DNA of 32,728 bases, taken from contig CAAFOY010000042.1 in NCBI GenBank assembly GCA_900764695.1, positions 1 through 32,728 on the forward strand, in the 5' to 3' direction. A model generated the notes under the pieces. That model was not told where the DNA came from, did no database searches, and worked only from the letters and a program-made list of their open reading frames with translations. Numbering within the stretch: the stretch's first letter is position 1; the number at the start of each line of letters is the position of its first letter. The stretch is from Lachnospiraceae bacterium. GTDB taxonomy: Bacteria > Bacillota_A > Clostridia > Lachnospirales > Lachnospiraceae. Positions 17,131 through 26,541 of the stretch are shown one piece after another. A program made the position numbers and the translations under genes.

Positions 17131-18003
17131 TTATTTAATTACAAATGATGCAATAATGGCTACCAAACCTACTACTGCACAATAATATGAGAAATACTTA
17201 AATTTCTTATTTCTAACTACTACTAACATAGTCTTAATACATATGTAACCTACAACTGCTGCAACAATCATTCCCACTACATATGATGCCACACCTGTTG
17301 TTGCCATATCTTTTCCCATATCAGGAATTTCTAAAACTGCTGCACCAAGTATAGCCGGAATAGACATTATAAATGAATATTTTACTACAAAATCTCTTCT
17401 TAATCCACATAAAAGTCCTGCAACAATTTTTGTTCCTGAACGTGATAATCCCGGCAATGTTGCTATTCCCTGACAGATTCCCATAAATACTGCATTAAAA
17501 TAACTTGTATTCTTTGGTGTCTTCTGTCCGTCAGGCATCTGATCTGATATAAAAAGTAAAACTGCTGTAACAAGCAAGCATATGCCCGGAATAATAAGCG
17601 TATCACTTGCGTTGCTTACTAATTCCTTTCCAAGATATCCAATAATTCCTGTTGGTATAGTTGACACAATTACAAGAAGTGCGAACTTTCTATATGCTGT
17701 TCTTATAACCCTTATGTATTCTACAGGTTCTTTTTTATTCTTGCTTCTAAAAAATCTGTAAACATTAACACATGAATCTGCTACAATTCCTACTCCGTCT
17801 ACAAAAAGTCTTAAAATATCTTTCCAGAAAACTATAAAAACTGCAATCAATGTTCCTATATGAAGAAAAACATCAAATGATATACCTACTTGATCCATTC
17901 CAAACAATTTCTGAAAGATTGCTAAATGTCCTGAACTACTAATTGGCAGGAACTCTGCAATTCCCTGAATAATTCCTAATAGTATTGCTTCTAATATTCC
18001 CAT
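17131..18003 (-). CDS. uppP: Undecaprenyl-diphosphate phosphatase (BacA/UppP)
   Basis: A polytopic membrane enzyme that dephosphorylates undecaprenyl diphosphate to recycle the lipid carrier of peptidoglycan and other surface polymers. It also confers low-level bacitracin resistance in some bacteria. The 290-residue protein carries both family motifs. The first is IQGIAEFLPISSSGH near the N-terminus, with E17 and H26. The second is the LPGLSRSGTK segment in the middle. Hydrophobic helices occur throughout. AGGAG is 6 bases before the ATG. It is the first gene of the long minus-strand run, with a sigma-A-like promoter just upstream. Confidence 0.96.
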   Translation of the reverse strand: MGILEAILLGIIQGIAEFLPISSSGHLAIFQKLFGMDQVGISFDVFLHIGTLIAVFIVFWKDILRLFVDGVGIVADSCVNVYRFFRSKNKKEPVEYIRVIRTAYRKFALLVIVSTIPTGIIGYLGKELVSNASDTLIIPGICLLVTAVLLFISDQMPDGQKTPKNTSYFNAVFMGICQGIATLPGLSRSGTKIVAGLLCGLRRDFVVKYSFIMSIPAILGAAVLEIPDMGKDMATTGVASYVVGMIVAAVVGYICIKTMLVVVRNKKFKYFSYYCAVVGLVAIIASFVIK

Positions 18004-18037
18004 AATAATCTCCTAAACTCTTTTGTAACCATAGTCT

Positions 18038-18066
18038 TTATTATTGTACTATTAAATTGATTTCAA
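18038..18066 (-). promoter_or_regulatory. Sigma-A-like promoter for uppP and the downstream run
   Basis: On the minus strand TTGAAA (18066-18061) and TAATAA (18043-18038) are separated by exactly 17 bases. The -10 box ends 34 bases before the uppP ATG. It lies immediately after the thrC terminator, a sensible position for the start of a new transcription unit. Confidence 0.55.
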
Positions 18067-18077
18067 TTCAAGAAGAT

Positions 18078-18127
18078 AAAAAAAGCTGTGAACACAATGC
18101 CTTAAAACAAGCACTGTGCCACAGCTT
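18078..18127 (-). terminator. Rho-independent terminator after thrC
   Basis: On the minus strand AAGCTGTG (18127-18120) pairs with CACAGCTT (18090-18083). An inner CACAGTGC/GCATTGTG stem extends the hairpin, and seven T follow. A further 11-bp perfect inverted repeat (18070-18080 with 18131-18141) flanks the whole hairpin and could lengthen it. It ends the leuC-leuD-thrC unit. Confidence 0.9.
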
Positions 18128-18148
18128 ATATTTATCTTCTTATATTCA

Positions 18149-19642
18149 TTACATTCCTAAGAATTTCTTTACGATATCCTTCATTCCTGCTACTTCACAT
18201 AAGTTGTTATGTCTGATTTCTGCATTTCTGATTTCTTCAATAGCATTAGGAACTTTTACATTTCCAATCTTAGATAATTCATCAACTAATTCAAAGTCAC
18301 CCATTGAGTCATATTTTGGATCAATAGCATTCATTACGCTTCTTGTGAATTTGAATGGACTTGCTGTTGAAGCAATTACAGTTACATTGTCATCCTTTGT
18401 TTCTTTCTTGTATTTTTCATATACAGATGCTGCAACTGCTGTATGAGTATCCATAACATATCCTGTTTCTTCATAAATCTTCTTAATGATTGCTGCTGTT
18501 TCTTCTTCTGAAGCATAATTGCCATAGAAGTCAGCTAATTTAGCTTTCATTTCAGGTGTAATAGAATACTTTCCGTCTTTTGAAAGTTCTTCCATCATCT
18601 TCTTGTTAGCTTCCGCATCATCTCCTGCAATTCTATAAATCAATCTTTCTAGGTTACTTGAAATAAGAATATCCATTGATGGTGAGTTTGTAAGAATAAA
18701 TTCTCTGTTCTTGTCGTATTCACCTGTTGTAAAGAAGTCATATAATACTCTGTTTTCGTTTGATGCACAGATTAACTTATCAATTGGAAGTCCCATGTTC
18801 TTAGCATAATAAGCTGCTAAGATATTTCCAAAATTTCCTGTAGGAACTACAACATTAATCTTCTGGTCTTTGCTTACTTTTCCTTCTGCAAATAATTTTG
18901 CGTAAGCATATACATAATATGCCACCTGTGGAATAAGACGTCCAATGTTAATTGAGTTAGCTGATGAGAACTGAAATCCCTTTTCATCCATTTCTTTTGC
19001 AAGCTCTTTATCACCGAAAATAGCCTTAACCGCACTCTGTGCCTGATCAAAGTTTCCTTCAATTGCAACAACGTATGTATTGTCACCCTTCTGTGTTACC
19101 ATCTGTTTTTCCTGAATTGGACTAACACCACCGTTAGGATAGAAAACAATTATTCTTGTTCCCGGTACATCTGCAAAACCTGCCATAGCAGCTTTTCCTG
19201 TATCTCCTGATGTAGCTGTTAAAATTACTATTTCATTCTTTACACCATTCTTCTTAGCTGATGTTGTAAGAAGATGTGGTAAAATTGATAAAGCCATATC
19301 CTTGAAAGCAATAGTCTTGCCATGGAATAATTCAAGGAAATATGTTCCTTCAACTTCTGCCAAAGGTGCAATTTCTTCTGTATCAAATTTTGAATCATAT
19401 GCATTGTTGATACAATTCTTTAATTCTTCTTCCGTAAAATCTGTGAAGTATAATTTCATTACTTCATATGCAACCTGCTGATATGTCATCTTAGATAATT
19501 CTTCAACTGTTACATCAAGTGCCGGTATTTCCAAAGGAACAAAAAGTCCGCCGTCATCTGCCAATCCCTTTAAGATTGCTTCTGATGCCTTTAAAGTTCC
19601 TTCTGTGCTTCTAGTACTCTTATAAAGTATTTCTTTCATCAT
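18149..19642 (-). CDS. thrC: Threonine synthase
   Basis: A PLP enzyme converting O-phospho-L-homoserine to L-threonine and phosphate. The 497-residue protein belongs to the longer bacterial/fungal-type threonine synthases. It has the N-terminal YKSTRS start, the PLP lysine K114 in FKDMALS, the SGDTGKAAM phosphate loop, and PTGNFGNILAAYYAK. Two ATG codons stand in tandem (19642 and 19639). The spacing from AAAGGAG favours the second, which would shorten the protein by one residue. It is the last gene of the leuC-leuD-thrC unit, 39 bases after leuD, and is followed by a strong terminator. A leucine-operon partner is not the most usual neighbour for thrC. Confidence 0.96.
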   Translation of the reverse strand: MMKEILYKSTRSTEGTLKASEAILKGLADDGGLFVPLEIPALDVTVEELSKMTYQQVAYEVMKLYFTDFTEEELKNCINNAYDSKFDTEEIAPLAEVEGTYFLELFHGKTIAFKDMALSILPHLLTTSAKKNGVKNEIVILTATSGDTGKAAMAGFADVPGTRIIVFYPNGGVSPIQEKQMVTQKGDNTYVVAIEGNFDQAQSAVKAIFGDKELAKEMDEKGFQFSSANSINIGRLIPQVAYYVYAYAKLFAEGKVSKDQKINVVVPTGNFGNILAAYYAKNMGLPIDKLICASNENRVLYDFFTTGEYDKNREFILTNSPSMDILISSNLERLIYRIAGDDAEANKKMMEELSKDGKYSITPEMKAKLADFYGNYASEEETAAIIKKIYEETGYVMDTHTAVAASVYEKYKKETKDDNVTVIASTASPFKFTRSVMNAIDPKYDSMGDFELVDELSKIGNVKVPNAIEEIRNAEIRHNNLCEVAGMKDIVKKFLGM

Positions 19643-19681
19643 TGTCTCCTTTTACATTCATTGCCACAAAATAGTTGCGTA

Positions 19682-20170
19682 TTACTTAGCATTATTTATG
19701 TAATTAATTAATCCACCGTTTGAAATAATCTTCTGCATAAACTCAGGGAAAGCCTGTCCTTTGTACTCTGTTCCCTTAGTTTTGTTATAAATCATTCCAC
19801 TGTCAAAATCAACTTCAACCTGGTCTCCTTCTTCGATACCCTTTGCTGCTTCAGGGCATTCAATAATAGGTAAACCAATGTTAATGGCATTACGATAAAA
19901 AATTCTTGCAAATGTTTCTGCAATAACACAACTTACTCCTGCTGCCTTAATAGCGATAGGTGCATGTTCTCTTGATGAACCACATCCAAAGTTCTTATCT
20001 GCCACAATAATATCTCCCTTAGATACTTTGTTAACAAATTCTTTATCTATATCTTCCATACAATGCTTTGCAAGCTCTGATGGATCCGGAACATTTAAAT
20101 ATCTTGCCGGAATAATAACGTCTGTATCTACGTTGCTTCCAAATTTAAAAACTCTTCCTTCTGCTTTCAT
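19682..20170 (-). CDS. leuD: 3-isopropylmalate dehydratase small subunit
   Basis: The swivelling-domain subunit of the LeuCD isomerase, which converts 2-isopropylmalate to 3-isopropylmalate in leucine synthesis. The protein has 162 residues, the short form that pairs with a ~420-residue LeuC. Diagnostic stretches are [14 protein letters not shown] and [16 protein letters not shown]. The ribosome binding site is weak: AAAGG stands 13 bases from the ATG. It lies 32 bases after leuC, so it may depend partly on translation of leuC. Confidence 0.97.
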   Translation of the reverse strand: MKAEGRVFKFGSNVDTDVIIPARYLNVPDPSELAKHCMEDIDKEFVNKVSKGDIIVADKNFGCGSSREHAPIAIKAAGVSCVIAETFARIFYRNAINIGLPIIECPEAAKGIEEGDQVEVDFDSGMIYNKTKGTEYKGQAFPEFMQKIISNGGLINYINNAK

Positions 20171-20202
20171 AATATGAACCCAGCCTTTCTATAAAATATC
20201 TA

Positions 20203-21468
20203 TTATAATCCAAGTTCTTCCGGACCCGAAATCTTTCCTGTAATTGCACTTGCTGCAGCAACAGCAGGGCTTGCAAGATAAACTTCAGATTCAGGATCAC
20301 CCATACGTCCTACAAAGTTTCTGTTAGTTGTAGCAACTGCTCTTTCACCCTTTGCAAGAATACCCATATGACCACCAAGACAAGGTCCACAAGTTGGTGT
20401 ACTTACAGCACATCCTGCCTTAATAAATGTTGTCATAATGCCTTCTTCAATACACTGTAAATAAATAGCCTGTGTTGCAGGGAAAACAATACATCTTACT
20501 CCCTTTGCTACTTCTCTGCCTTCTAAAATCTTAGCGGCTGTTCTCATATCTTCAATTCTACCATTAGTACATGAACCGATAACAACCTGATCAATCTTCA
20601 CATCGCCAACTTCATCAATTGTACGTGTATTTTCAGGAAGATGTGGAAATGCTACTGTTGGTCTTAATGTACTTAAGTCAATAGTATATTCTTCATCATA
20701 TTCTGCATCTTCATCTGCTTCATATACTGTATATTCTTTTGTTGAATGTTCTTTCATATATTCAATAGTCAAATCATCAACAGGGAAAATACCATTCTTT
20801 CCACCTGCTTCAATAGCCATGTTAGTCATGGCAAATCTGTCATCCATTGAAAGGTACTTAATACCGTCTCCAACAAATTCCATTGAACGGTATAAAGCTC
20901 CGTCCACACCGATTAAACCGATAATGTGAAGGATAACGTCTTTTCCGCTAACCCACTTAGCAGGCTTTCCTGTTAAATTAAACTTAATAGCTGATGGTAC
21001 TTTAAACCAAGCCTTTCCTGTTGCCATACCGGCAGCCATGTCTGTACTACCTACACCTGTTGAAAATGCACCAAGTGCACCATATGTACATGTATGTGAA
21101 TCTGCACCAATAACAACGTCACCAGCAACAACCAGACCTTTCTCAGGTAGTAAGGCATGTTCAATACCTACCCTTCCTGTTTCAAAATAATTAGTAATCT
21201 GATTTTCTTCTGCAAAATCTTTAACACACTTGTAAAGTTCTGCTGACTTGATGTCTTTATTTGGTGTAAAGTGGTCAGGTACTAATGCAATCTTATCTTT
21301 GCAAAAAACACAATCCACATTCATTTTTTTCATTTCACCAATAGCAACCGGAGCTGTAACGTCATTTCCAAGTACTAAATCTAAGTTAGCTTCAATTAAC
21401 TGACCGGCTTTAACTTCATCAAGACCTGCATGTTTTGCAAGAATCTTCTGTGTCATTGTCATTCCCAT
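20203..21468 (-). CDS. leuC: 3-isopropylmalate dehydratase large subunit
   Basis: The catalytic subunit of isopropylmalate isomerase, carrying a [4Fe-4S] cluster. The 421-residue protein is of the shorter homoaconitase-like class. The cluster ligands are C300 (in GSCTNGR) and C360 and C363 (in CGPC). [20 protein letters not shown] is the substrate-binding block. The ATG at 21468 has GGAGG 8 bases upstream. Two further in-frame ATG codons follow at codons 3 and 5 but are too far from that site. A sigma-A-like promoter lies about 80 bases upstream. No T-box or leucine-rich leader peptide is visible in the leader. Confidence 0.97.
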   Translation of the reverse strand: MGMTMTQKILAKHAGLDEVKAGQLIEANLDLVLGNDVTAPVAIGEMKKMNVDCVFCKDKIALVPDHFTPNKDIKSAELYKCVKDFAEENQITNYFETGRVGIEHALLPEKGLVVAGDVVIGADSHTCTYGALGAFSTGVGSTDMAAGMATGKAWFKVPSAIKFNLTGKPAKWVSGKDVILHIIGLIGVDGALYRSMEFVGDGIKYLSMDDRFAMTNMAIEAGGKNGIFPVDDLTIEYMKEHSTKEYTVYEADEDAEYDEEYTIDLSTLRPTVAFPHLPENTRTIDEVGDVKIDQVVIGSCTNGRIEDMRTAAKILEGREVAKGVRCIVFPATQAIYLQCIEEGIMTTFIKAGCAVSTPTCGPCLGGHMGILAKGERAVATTNRNFVGRMGDPESEVYLASPAVAAASAITGKISGPEELGL

Positions 21469-21549
21469 AATGCTTTCCTCCTAGTTTATATTTAAGTTGC
21501 CACAAAACCTAAAGCTACGGCAAACCTAATTTTTATTATAATCCCTACT

Positions 21550-21578
21550 ATTCTAAAACAAAAACATTTCTTAGTCAA
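21550..21578 (-). promoter_or_regulatory. Sigma-A-like promoter for leuC-leuD-thrC
   Basis: On the minus strand TTGACT (21578-21573) and TAGAAT (21555-21550) are separated by 17 bases, close to the vegetative consensus. The expected leader to the leuC ATG is about 75 bases. The surrounding gap between leuC and tRNA-Ser (21469-21767) holds nothing else I can support: it is AT-rich and lacks a T-box or a clear terminator. Confidence 0.6.
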
Positions 21579-21767
21579 TGATGTAAAGCCACCATATCTT
21601 GATTTTAATTAATTATATTGTTTGATACATTTTTTAATATTAGTGACATTATGCCTATAAAAATTAACATTACAATAAAAAAACAGGCTACTATAACATA
21701 GAAGTCTGCATTTCTTATACCTTTTTGTAAAATTTTATTTTATAATAGTTTGTAAGTTTCTAAATAG

Positions 21768-21853
21768 CGGAGACGGTGGGATTCGAACCCACGTGCCCGG
21801 GTGGACAACTTGATTTCGAGTCAAGCTCGTTACGACCACTTCGATACGTCTCC
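21768..21853 (-). tRNA. tRNA-Ser (anticodon CGA)
   Basis: The minus strand gives an 86-base cloverleaf with acceptor arms GGAGACG and CGTCTCC and discriminator G. The anticodon stem CTTGA/TCAAG has loop CTCGAAA, so the anticodon is CGA (codon UCG). A long variable arm typical of class II tRNAs and a normal GTGGGTTCGAATCCCAC T-arm are present. The 3' CCA is not encoded. Confidence 0.97.
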
Positions 21854-21858
21854 ATGTT

Positions 21859-21887
21859 TTTACAACATTTATTTTATACCATATTTT
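21859..21887 (+). promoter_or_regulatory. Putative promoter of the radical SAM gene
   Basis: TTTACA (21859-21864) and TATTTT (21882-21887) have a 17-base spacer. The predicted start lies just before the AAGGAGAG ribosome binding site. It overlaps the tRNA-Ser promoter on the opposite strand. Confidence 0.4.
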
Positions 21888-21901
21888 GACTTTTGTTACA
21901 A
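21873..21901 (-). promoter_or_regulatory. Putative promoter of tRNA-Ser
   Basis: On the minus strand TTGTAA (21901-21896) and TATAAA (21878-21873) are 17 bases apart, and TGG just before the -10 box makes it an extended -10. The tRNA 5' end is 19 bases downstream. It overlaps the oppositely directed candidate promoter of the radical SAM gene. Confidence 0.5.
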
Positions 21902-21913
21902 GGAGAGATTACA

Positions 21914-22819
21914 ATGAGGTACAATTCCCTTAATTCATATTTAAAAGAAAAATTCGGTTGCAAAATATATAAGCTTGCCCTTTCAGGCGGTCTGTCCTGC
22001 CCTAATCGTGACGGAACCATTAGTACAGGAGGCTGTATTTTTTGCAGTAATGGTGGTTCAGGAGATTTTGCTGCGGACAAGATGTTGTCTATTACTGAGC
22101 AGATTGAAAGTGCTAAGAACAGAGTTTCAGCCAAAATCAAAAATGGAAAGTATATAGCTTATTTCCAGTCTTTCACTAATACTTATGGGGATATTGATTA
22201 TCTTAGAAGTATCTTCACGGAAGCTATTAATCACCCGGATATTGTGGCTCTTTCCATTGGCACCAGACCTGATTGCCTTCCTGATGAAGTTTTAAACCTT
22301 CTAGGTGAATTAAACAAAATTAAGCCTGTATGGGTTGAGCTTGGACTTCAGACCATTCACGAAAATACTGCCAAGTATATTAACCGTGGTTACACTTTGG
22401 ACGTTTTTAATACAGCCGTTAATAACCTGAACAAAATTAACGTTGATGTTATTGTTCATTTAATTATCGGTCTTCCTTTTGAATCCAAAGAGGATATTCT
22501 TGAAAGTGTTAAGTATGTTTCGTCTATGAATATTTCAGGCATAAAGCTTCAACTTTTACATGTATTAAAAAATACCCCTTTAGAAAAGGAGTATTCTTTA
22601 AATAAATTTGAAGTTCTATCCATGGAAGAATATGTAGACATTATTGCTGAATGTTTACGTTATATTCCCAAAAGCATAGTTATCCATCGCCTAACCGGTG
22701 ATGGTCCTAAATCAATTCTCGTTGCCCCTCTGTGGAGCGGTAACAAGAAAGCTGTTCTTAATTATATGAACAAGCGCTTCAATGAACTTAATGTTATCCA
22801 GGGAAGTCTTTGTTCTTAA
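21914..22819 (+). CDS. TIGR01212-family radical SAM protein (YhcC-like)
   Basis: A radical SAM enzyme of the YhcC family; the reaction is not known to me. The start is the ATG at 21914, with AAGGAGAG about 6 bases upstream, so an upstream TTG is rejected. The protein has 301 residues. It shows the family block CPNRDGTISTGGCIFC, in which C29, C41 and C44 should hold the [4Fe-4S] cluster, an unusually wide first spacing for radical SAM proteins but typical of this family. ALSIGTRPDCLPDEVL and ELGLQTIHENT follow. It is the only plus-strand protein gene in the window. Its stop codon overlaps that of the convergent anti-sigma gene. Confidence 0.9.
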   Translation: MRYNSLNSYLKEKFGCKIYKLALSGGLSCPNRDGTISTGGCIFCSNGGSGDFAADKMLSITEQIESAKNRVSAKIKNGKYIAYFQSFTNTYGDIDYLRSIFTEAINHPDIVALSIGTRPDCLPDEVLNLLGELNKIKPVWVELGLQTIHENTAKYINRGYTLDVFNTAVNNLNKINVDVIVHLIIGLPFESKEDILESVKYVSSMNISGIKLQLLHVLKNTPLEKEYSLNKFEVLSMEEYVDIIAECLRYIPKSIVIHRLTGDGPKSILVAPLWSGNKKAVLNYMNKRFNELNVIQGSLCS

Positions 22820-23823
22820 GGTTGACTATTCTGTACTGTTTCCGGAATAGTTTCATTCTCATTAACATTCTCTGAAACAGGTGAAGTCTCCTCACCTGTT
22901 TCAGTTTCCATATTTTCTGTAGATGATTCGCTTTCAATCTCTGTTGTTTCCTCAATTATTGCTGATTCCGTTTCTCCTGTAGGTTCTTCCGGAACAACAT
23001 TTATTTCATCATCAATTTCAATATCCGGCTCAACATCTATCTTTGTTTTTTCAACCTGTTTAATAAGTATAAATATGCTCTTCTTGCACATCTTCTTAAT
23101 ACTTACTTTTTCTTTTTCAGCAATCTTTATACAAAGAGCTGCCTTACCTTCTGAAACCTTATTCTTCTTAGCTACTTTCTTTATTTTTTCATTGCTAACA
23201 CAATTCTGATAAATTGTTGCACATTTTACTTTTTTATCTTTCTTTACCTTTTTTGTGTAATCTTTTACTTCTTTAAGCTTTTCTTCTCCGGCTTTTTTGT
23301 CATCAGTAACTACTGAAACAAGCATTGCGCTGTTGTCTTTCTTAAGATATCCTTTCTTTTTTAAGCCTGACACAACCATTTCGACAGCTTCGCCATAAGT
23401 TGTATCATCTTTTAATTTCTTCTTAACCTTTTTAACTACTTTCTTTGCATCCTTGTTTGATGCTTTAATACTTTCAACCGTATTATCTTTCTTTACTTTC
23501 ATTGTAATGCTTGGATTTACGTCTATTGTAATTGTAAAAGCTGTAGCCATCTTTGGATCCGGTGCCGTTGGTGTAACGTTAGGCTTAAACCACATTGATG
23601 ATAATACCGCTACAAGCACTAAGCAGGCTACTACTGCAATAACCTGTGGAATCCATAAGTATTTGCCCTTGTCCTTTTTTTCTTCAAATAAAGGTTCGTT
23701 GTTAAACAAATCCTCTTCTGATTCTATTAGTTCAATCGGTTTTTCTAAAACCTTTTCTAAAATATCAGGAGCCATTTTGTCAAGTTCCTGATTTAATTGT
23801 TCTTTAATATCTTTTTCCTGCAT
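22816..23823 (-). CDS. RsgI-like membrane anti-sigma factor (predicted)
   Basis: Predicted regulator of the adjacent ECF sigma factor. The 335-residue protein has an acidic cytosolic part (1-56) without the usual zinc-binding anti-sigma motif. A single membrane helix lies at about 57-77. The outer domain (about 95-250) resembles the RsgI periplasmic domain: it contains ITIDVNPSI with D101-V-N-P104, GEAVEMVVSGLKKKGYL and VSEGKAALCIKIA. In RsgI proteins the Asn-Pro bond of this motif is reported to be cleaved autocatalytically. The middle domain is extremely Lys-rich and has four cysteines (C201, C208, C231, C246). The last ~75 residues are acidic and Ser/Thr/Glu-rich. AGGAGG is a good ribosome binding site, 9 bases after the sigma gene. 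The family assignment is by eye. Confidence 0.75.
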   Translation of the reverse strand: MQEKDIKEQLNQELDKMAPDILEKVLEKPIELIESEEDLFNNEPLFEEKKDKGKYLWIPQVIAVVACLVLVAVLSSMWFKPNVTPTAPDPKMATAFTITIDVNPSITMKVKKDNTVESIKASNKDAKKVVKKVKKKLKDDTTYGEAVEMVVSGLKKKGYLKKDNSAMLVSVVTDDKKAGEEKLKEVKDYTKKVKKDKKVKCATIYQNCVSNEKIKKVAKKNKVSEGKAALCIKIAEKEKVSIKKMCKKSIFILIKQVEKTKIDVEPDIEIDDEINVVPEEPTGETESAIIEETTEIESESSTENMETETGEETSPVSENVNENETIPETVQNSQP

Positions 23824-23832
23824 AATGACCTC

Positions 23833-24387
23833 CTATTCTTTAATAAATTCCCTTAGTTTCTTTAATGACCTGTTATACTTTGAAAGAACCGTCGATAATG
23901 GTATTCCTGTTATTTTTGATATTTCCCTGTGTTTCAAACCATCAATCATATGTAATACTACAATTGTCCTTTCCTGTTTATTTAGTATTTCAAATGCCTT
24001 TTCTAAAACCATTTCATTCTCTACATCCTTATGTTGCTTAACTCCGGTTCCAAGTCCCTCTGAAACGTATTTTTCAACTTCATCAAAATCAACGCTTACG
24101 CCTTTAGATTTCTTTCTTACAAAATCCAAGAACTGATTCTTCGCCACCGCACACATCCAGGTCATAGGTGTGCCCTGTTTCCTGTACAAATGACTTCCAT
24201 TTCTTATTCTTATATATGTGTTCTGTAACAAATCTTCAGCATCTTCCTTATTCTTAGTCAGTGCCAAGAGGAAACCATATATTTGTCTGTATGATGCATA
24301 ATACAATTCAGTAAAAGCGGCATCATCCCCATTTGCTATTTTTTCAAATAGTCCTTCATCAATGATATTAGTCTGTTCTTTCTCCAT
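23833..24387 (-). CDS. ECF (extracytoplasmic function) RNA polymerase sigma factor
   Basis: A 184-residue group IV sigma factor. Region 2 spans about 25-92, with the LYYASYRQIYGFLLALTKN start, DAEDLLQNTYIRI and TPMTWMCAVAKNQFLDFVRK. Region 4 spans about 128-182, with QERTIVVLHMIDGLKHREIS and the helix-turn-helix GIPLSTVLSKYNRSLKKLR. There is no region 1 or 3. It is cotranscribed with the downstream RsgI-like membrane protein, which should hold it inactive until an envelope signal arrives. The ribosome binding site (TAGGG) is modest. The signal and regulon are not deducible here. SigI-type sigma factors, the usual partners of RsgI, have a different C-terminal region, so this combination is notable. 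Confidence 0.92.
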   Translation of the reverse strand: MEKEQTNIIDEGLFEKIANGDDAAFTELYYASYRQIYGFLLALTKNKEDAEDLLQNTYIRIRNGSHLYRKQGTPMTWMCAVAKNQFLDFVRKKSKGVSVDFDEVEKYVSEGLGTGVKQHKDVENEMVLEKAFEILNKQERTIVVLHMIDGLKHREISKITGIPLSTVLSKYNRSLKKLREFIKE

Positions 24388-24420
24388 AATTAACCCTACT
24401 CTTCATTGGTCTGTTATATA

Positions 24421-24454
24421 TAATACGTATGTAATTGCATTTTTATTGCAAACC
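24421..24454 (-). promoter_or_regulatory. Possible autoregulated ECF promoter of the sigma gene
   Basis: On the minus strand GGTTTGCAAT (24454-24445) is followed after 17 bases by CGTATTA (24427-24421). The CGTA core resembles -10 elements of Firmicutes ECF promoters. The upstream element is not a textbook TGAAAC -35. TGCAAT occurs twice in the region. The predicted start is about 25 bases before the sigma ATG. Tentative. Confidence 0.3.
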
Positions 24455-24552
24455 TTTTTTAATTAATAATCTACTTGTGCCATATACAGATTATAATACA
24501 TTCTTCTTTTTTCTAAAAGCTGTTTATGGCTTACTTCTTCCATTATTTTTTC

Positions 24553-24589
24553 AAAAAAAAGCGGGTAAGCTAAAAAGCAGCCTACCCGC
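24553..24589 (-). terminator. Rho-independent terminator after ilvC
   Basis: On the minus strand GCGGGTA pairs with TACCCGC (24589-24583 with 24567-24561) and GCT with AGC further in. A single-base mismatch lies between the stem parts. The hairpin is followed by eight T (24560-24553). It lies about 100 bases after the ilvC stop and upstream of the sigma gene, so it insulates that operon. Confidence 0.9.
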
Positions 24590-24691
24590 GTATGATTCAA
24601 CTTCTAATCTAATAAGAATTATATACCAAACATATCCACTAAAGAGGGCTACGATTAGACTTATGTACCATTCTTATTATTAATAAAAATA

Positions 24692-26259
<1,568 letters not shown>

Positions 26260-26295
26260 ATGTATATCCTCTTTCCTTAGCGTTGTGCTCCTATA

Positions 26296-26323
26296 ATCTT
26301 ATCACATATGTATTTTTTGTCAA
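26296..26323 (-). promoter_or_regulatory. Sigma-A-like promoter of ilvN-ilvC
   Basis: On the minus strand TTGACA (26323-26318) is a perfect -35 box. TAAGAT (26301-26296) follows after 16 bases. The leader to the ilvN ATG is about 30 bases, too short for a T-box or an attenuator. Confidence 0.7.
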
Positions 26324-26541
26324 TAAGTTAGGCACTGATGTACCTTGATTATTTTTAACCTTTTGTATGACAATTTTTAATCTGTAAAATACTTAAAATC
26401 GCTACATTCGTGTTTATAGTTCAAACTCGACTATTGATTTTAATTCGTGTTCTTTTCGTTTTCAAAAGCATTGTGGTGTGCGAAAATCTTTTGTTGACTG
26501 CCTTTTATTGACATTCTTCAATTCATAACATTTAAATGAAC

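Larger units (their letters stand above)
24388..24691 (-). other. Gap between the ECF sigma gene and ilvC
   Basis: This 304-base stretch holds the leader and possible promoter of the sigma gene (24388-24454), a strong terminator for ilvC (24553-24589), and interleaved inverted repeats in the ilvC 3' untranslated region (24603-24678). I see no gene in it. An open frame on the plus strand runs through the terminator and is not credible. Confidence 0.6.

Noticed and set aside
21469..21767. T-box or leader peptide ahead of leuC
   Set aside because: No T-box core sequence, no run of Leu or Ile/Val codons in a short ORF, and the leader from the likely promoter is only about 75 bases.
21874..22140. 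Minus-strand open frame opposite the radical SAM gene
   Set aside because: Antisense to the conserved iron-sulfur motif region, which clearly codes on the plus strand.
24435..24683. Plus-strand open frame of 82 codons in the sigma-ilvC gap
   Set aside because: Runs through the ilvC terminator hairpin and its A-tract; no ribosome binding site and no recognisable domain.
26406..26451. Direct repeat ATTCGTGTT at 26406 and 26443
   Set aside because: Only two copies, no further structure around them, and compatible with chance in a low-complexity AT-rich gap.
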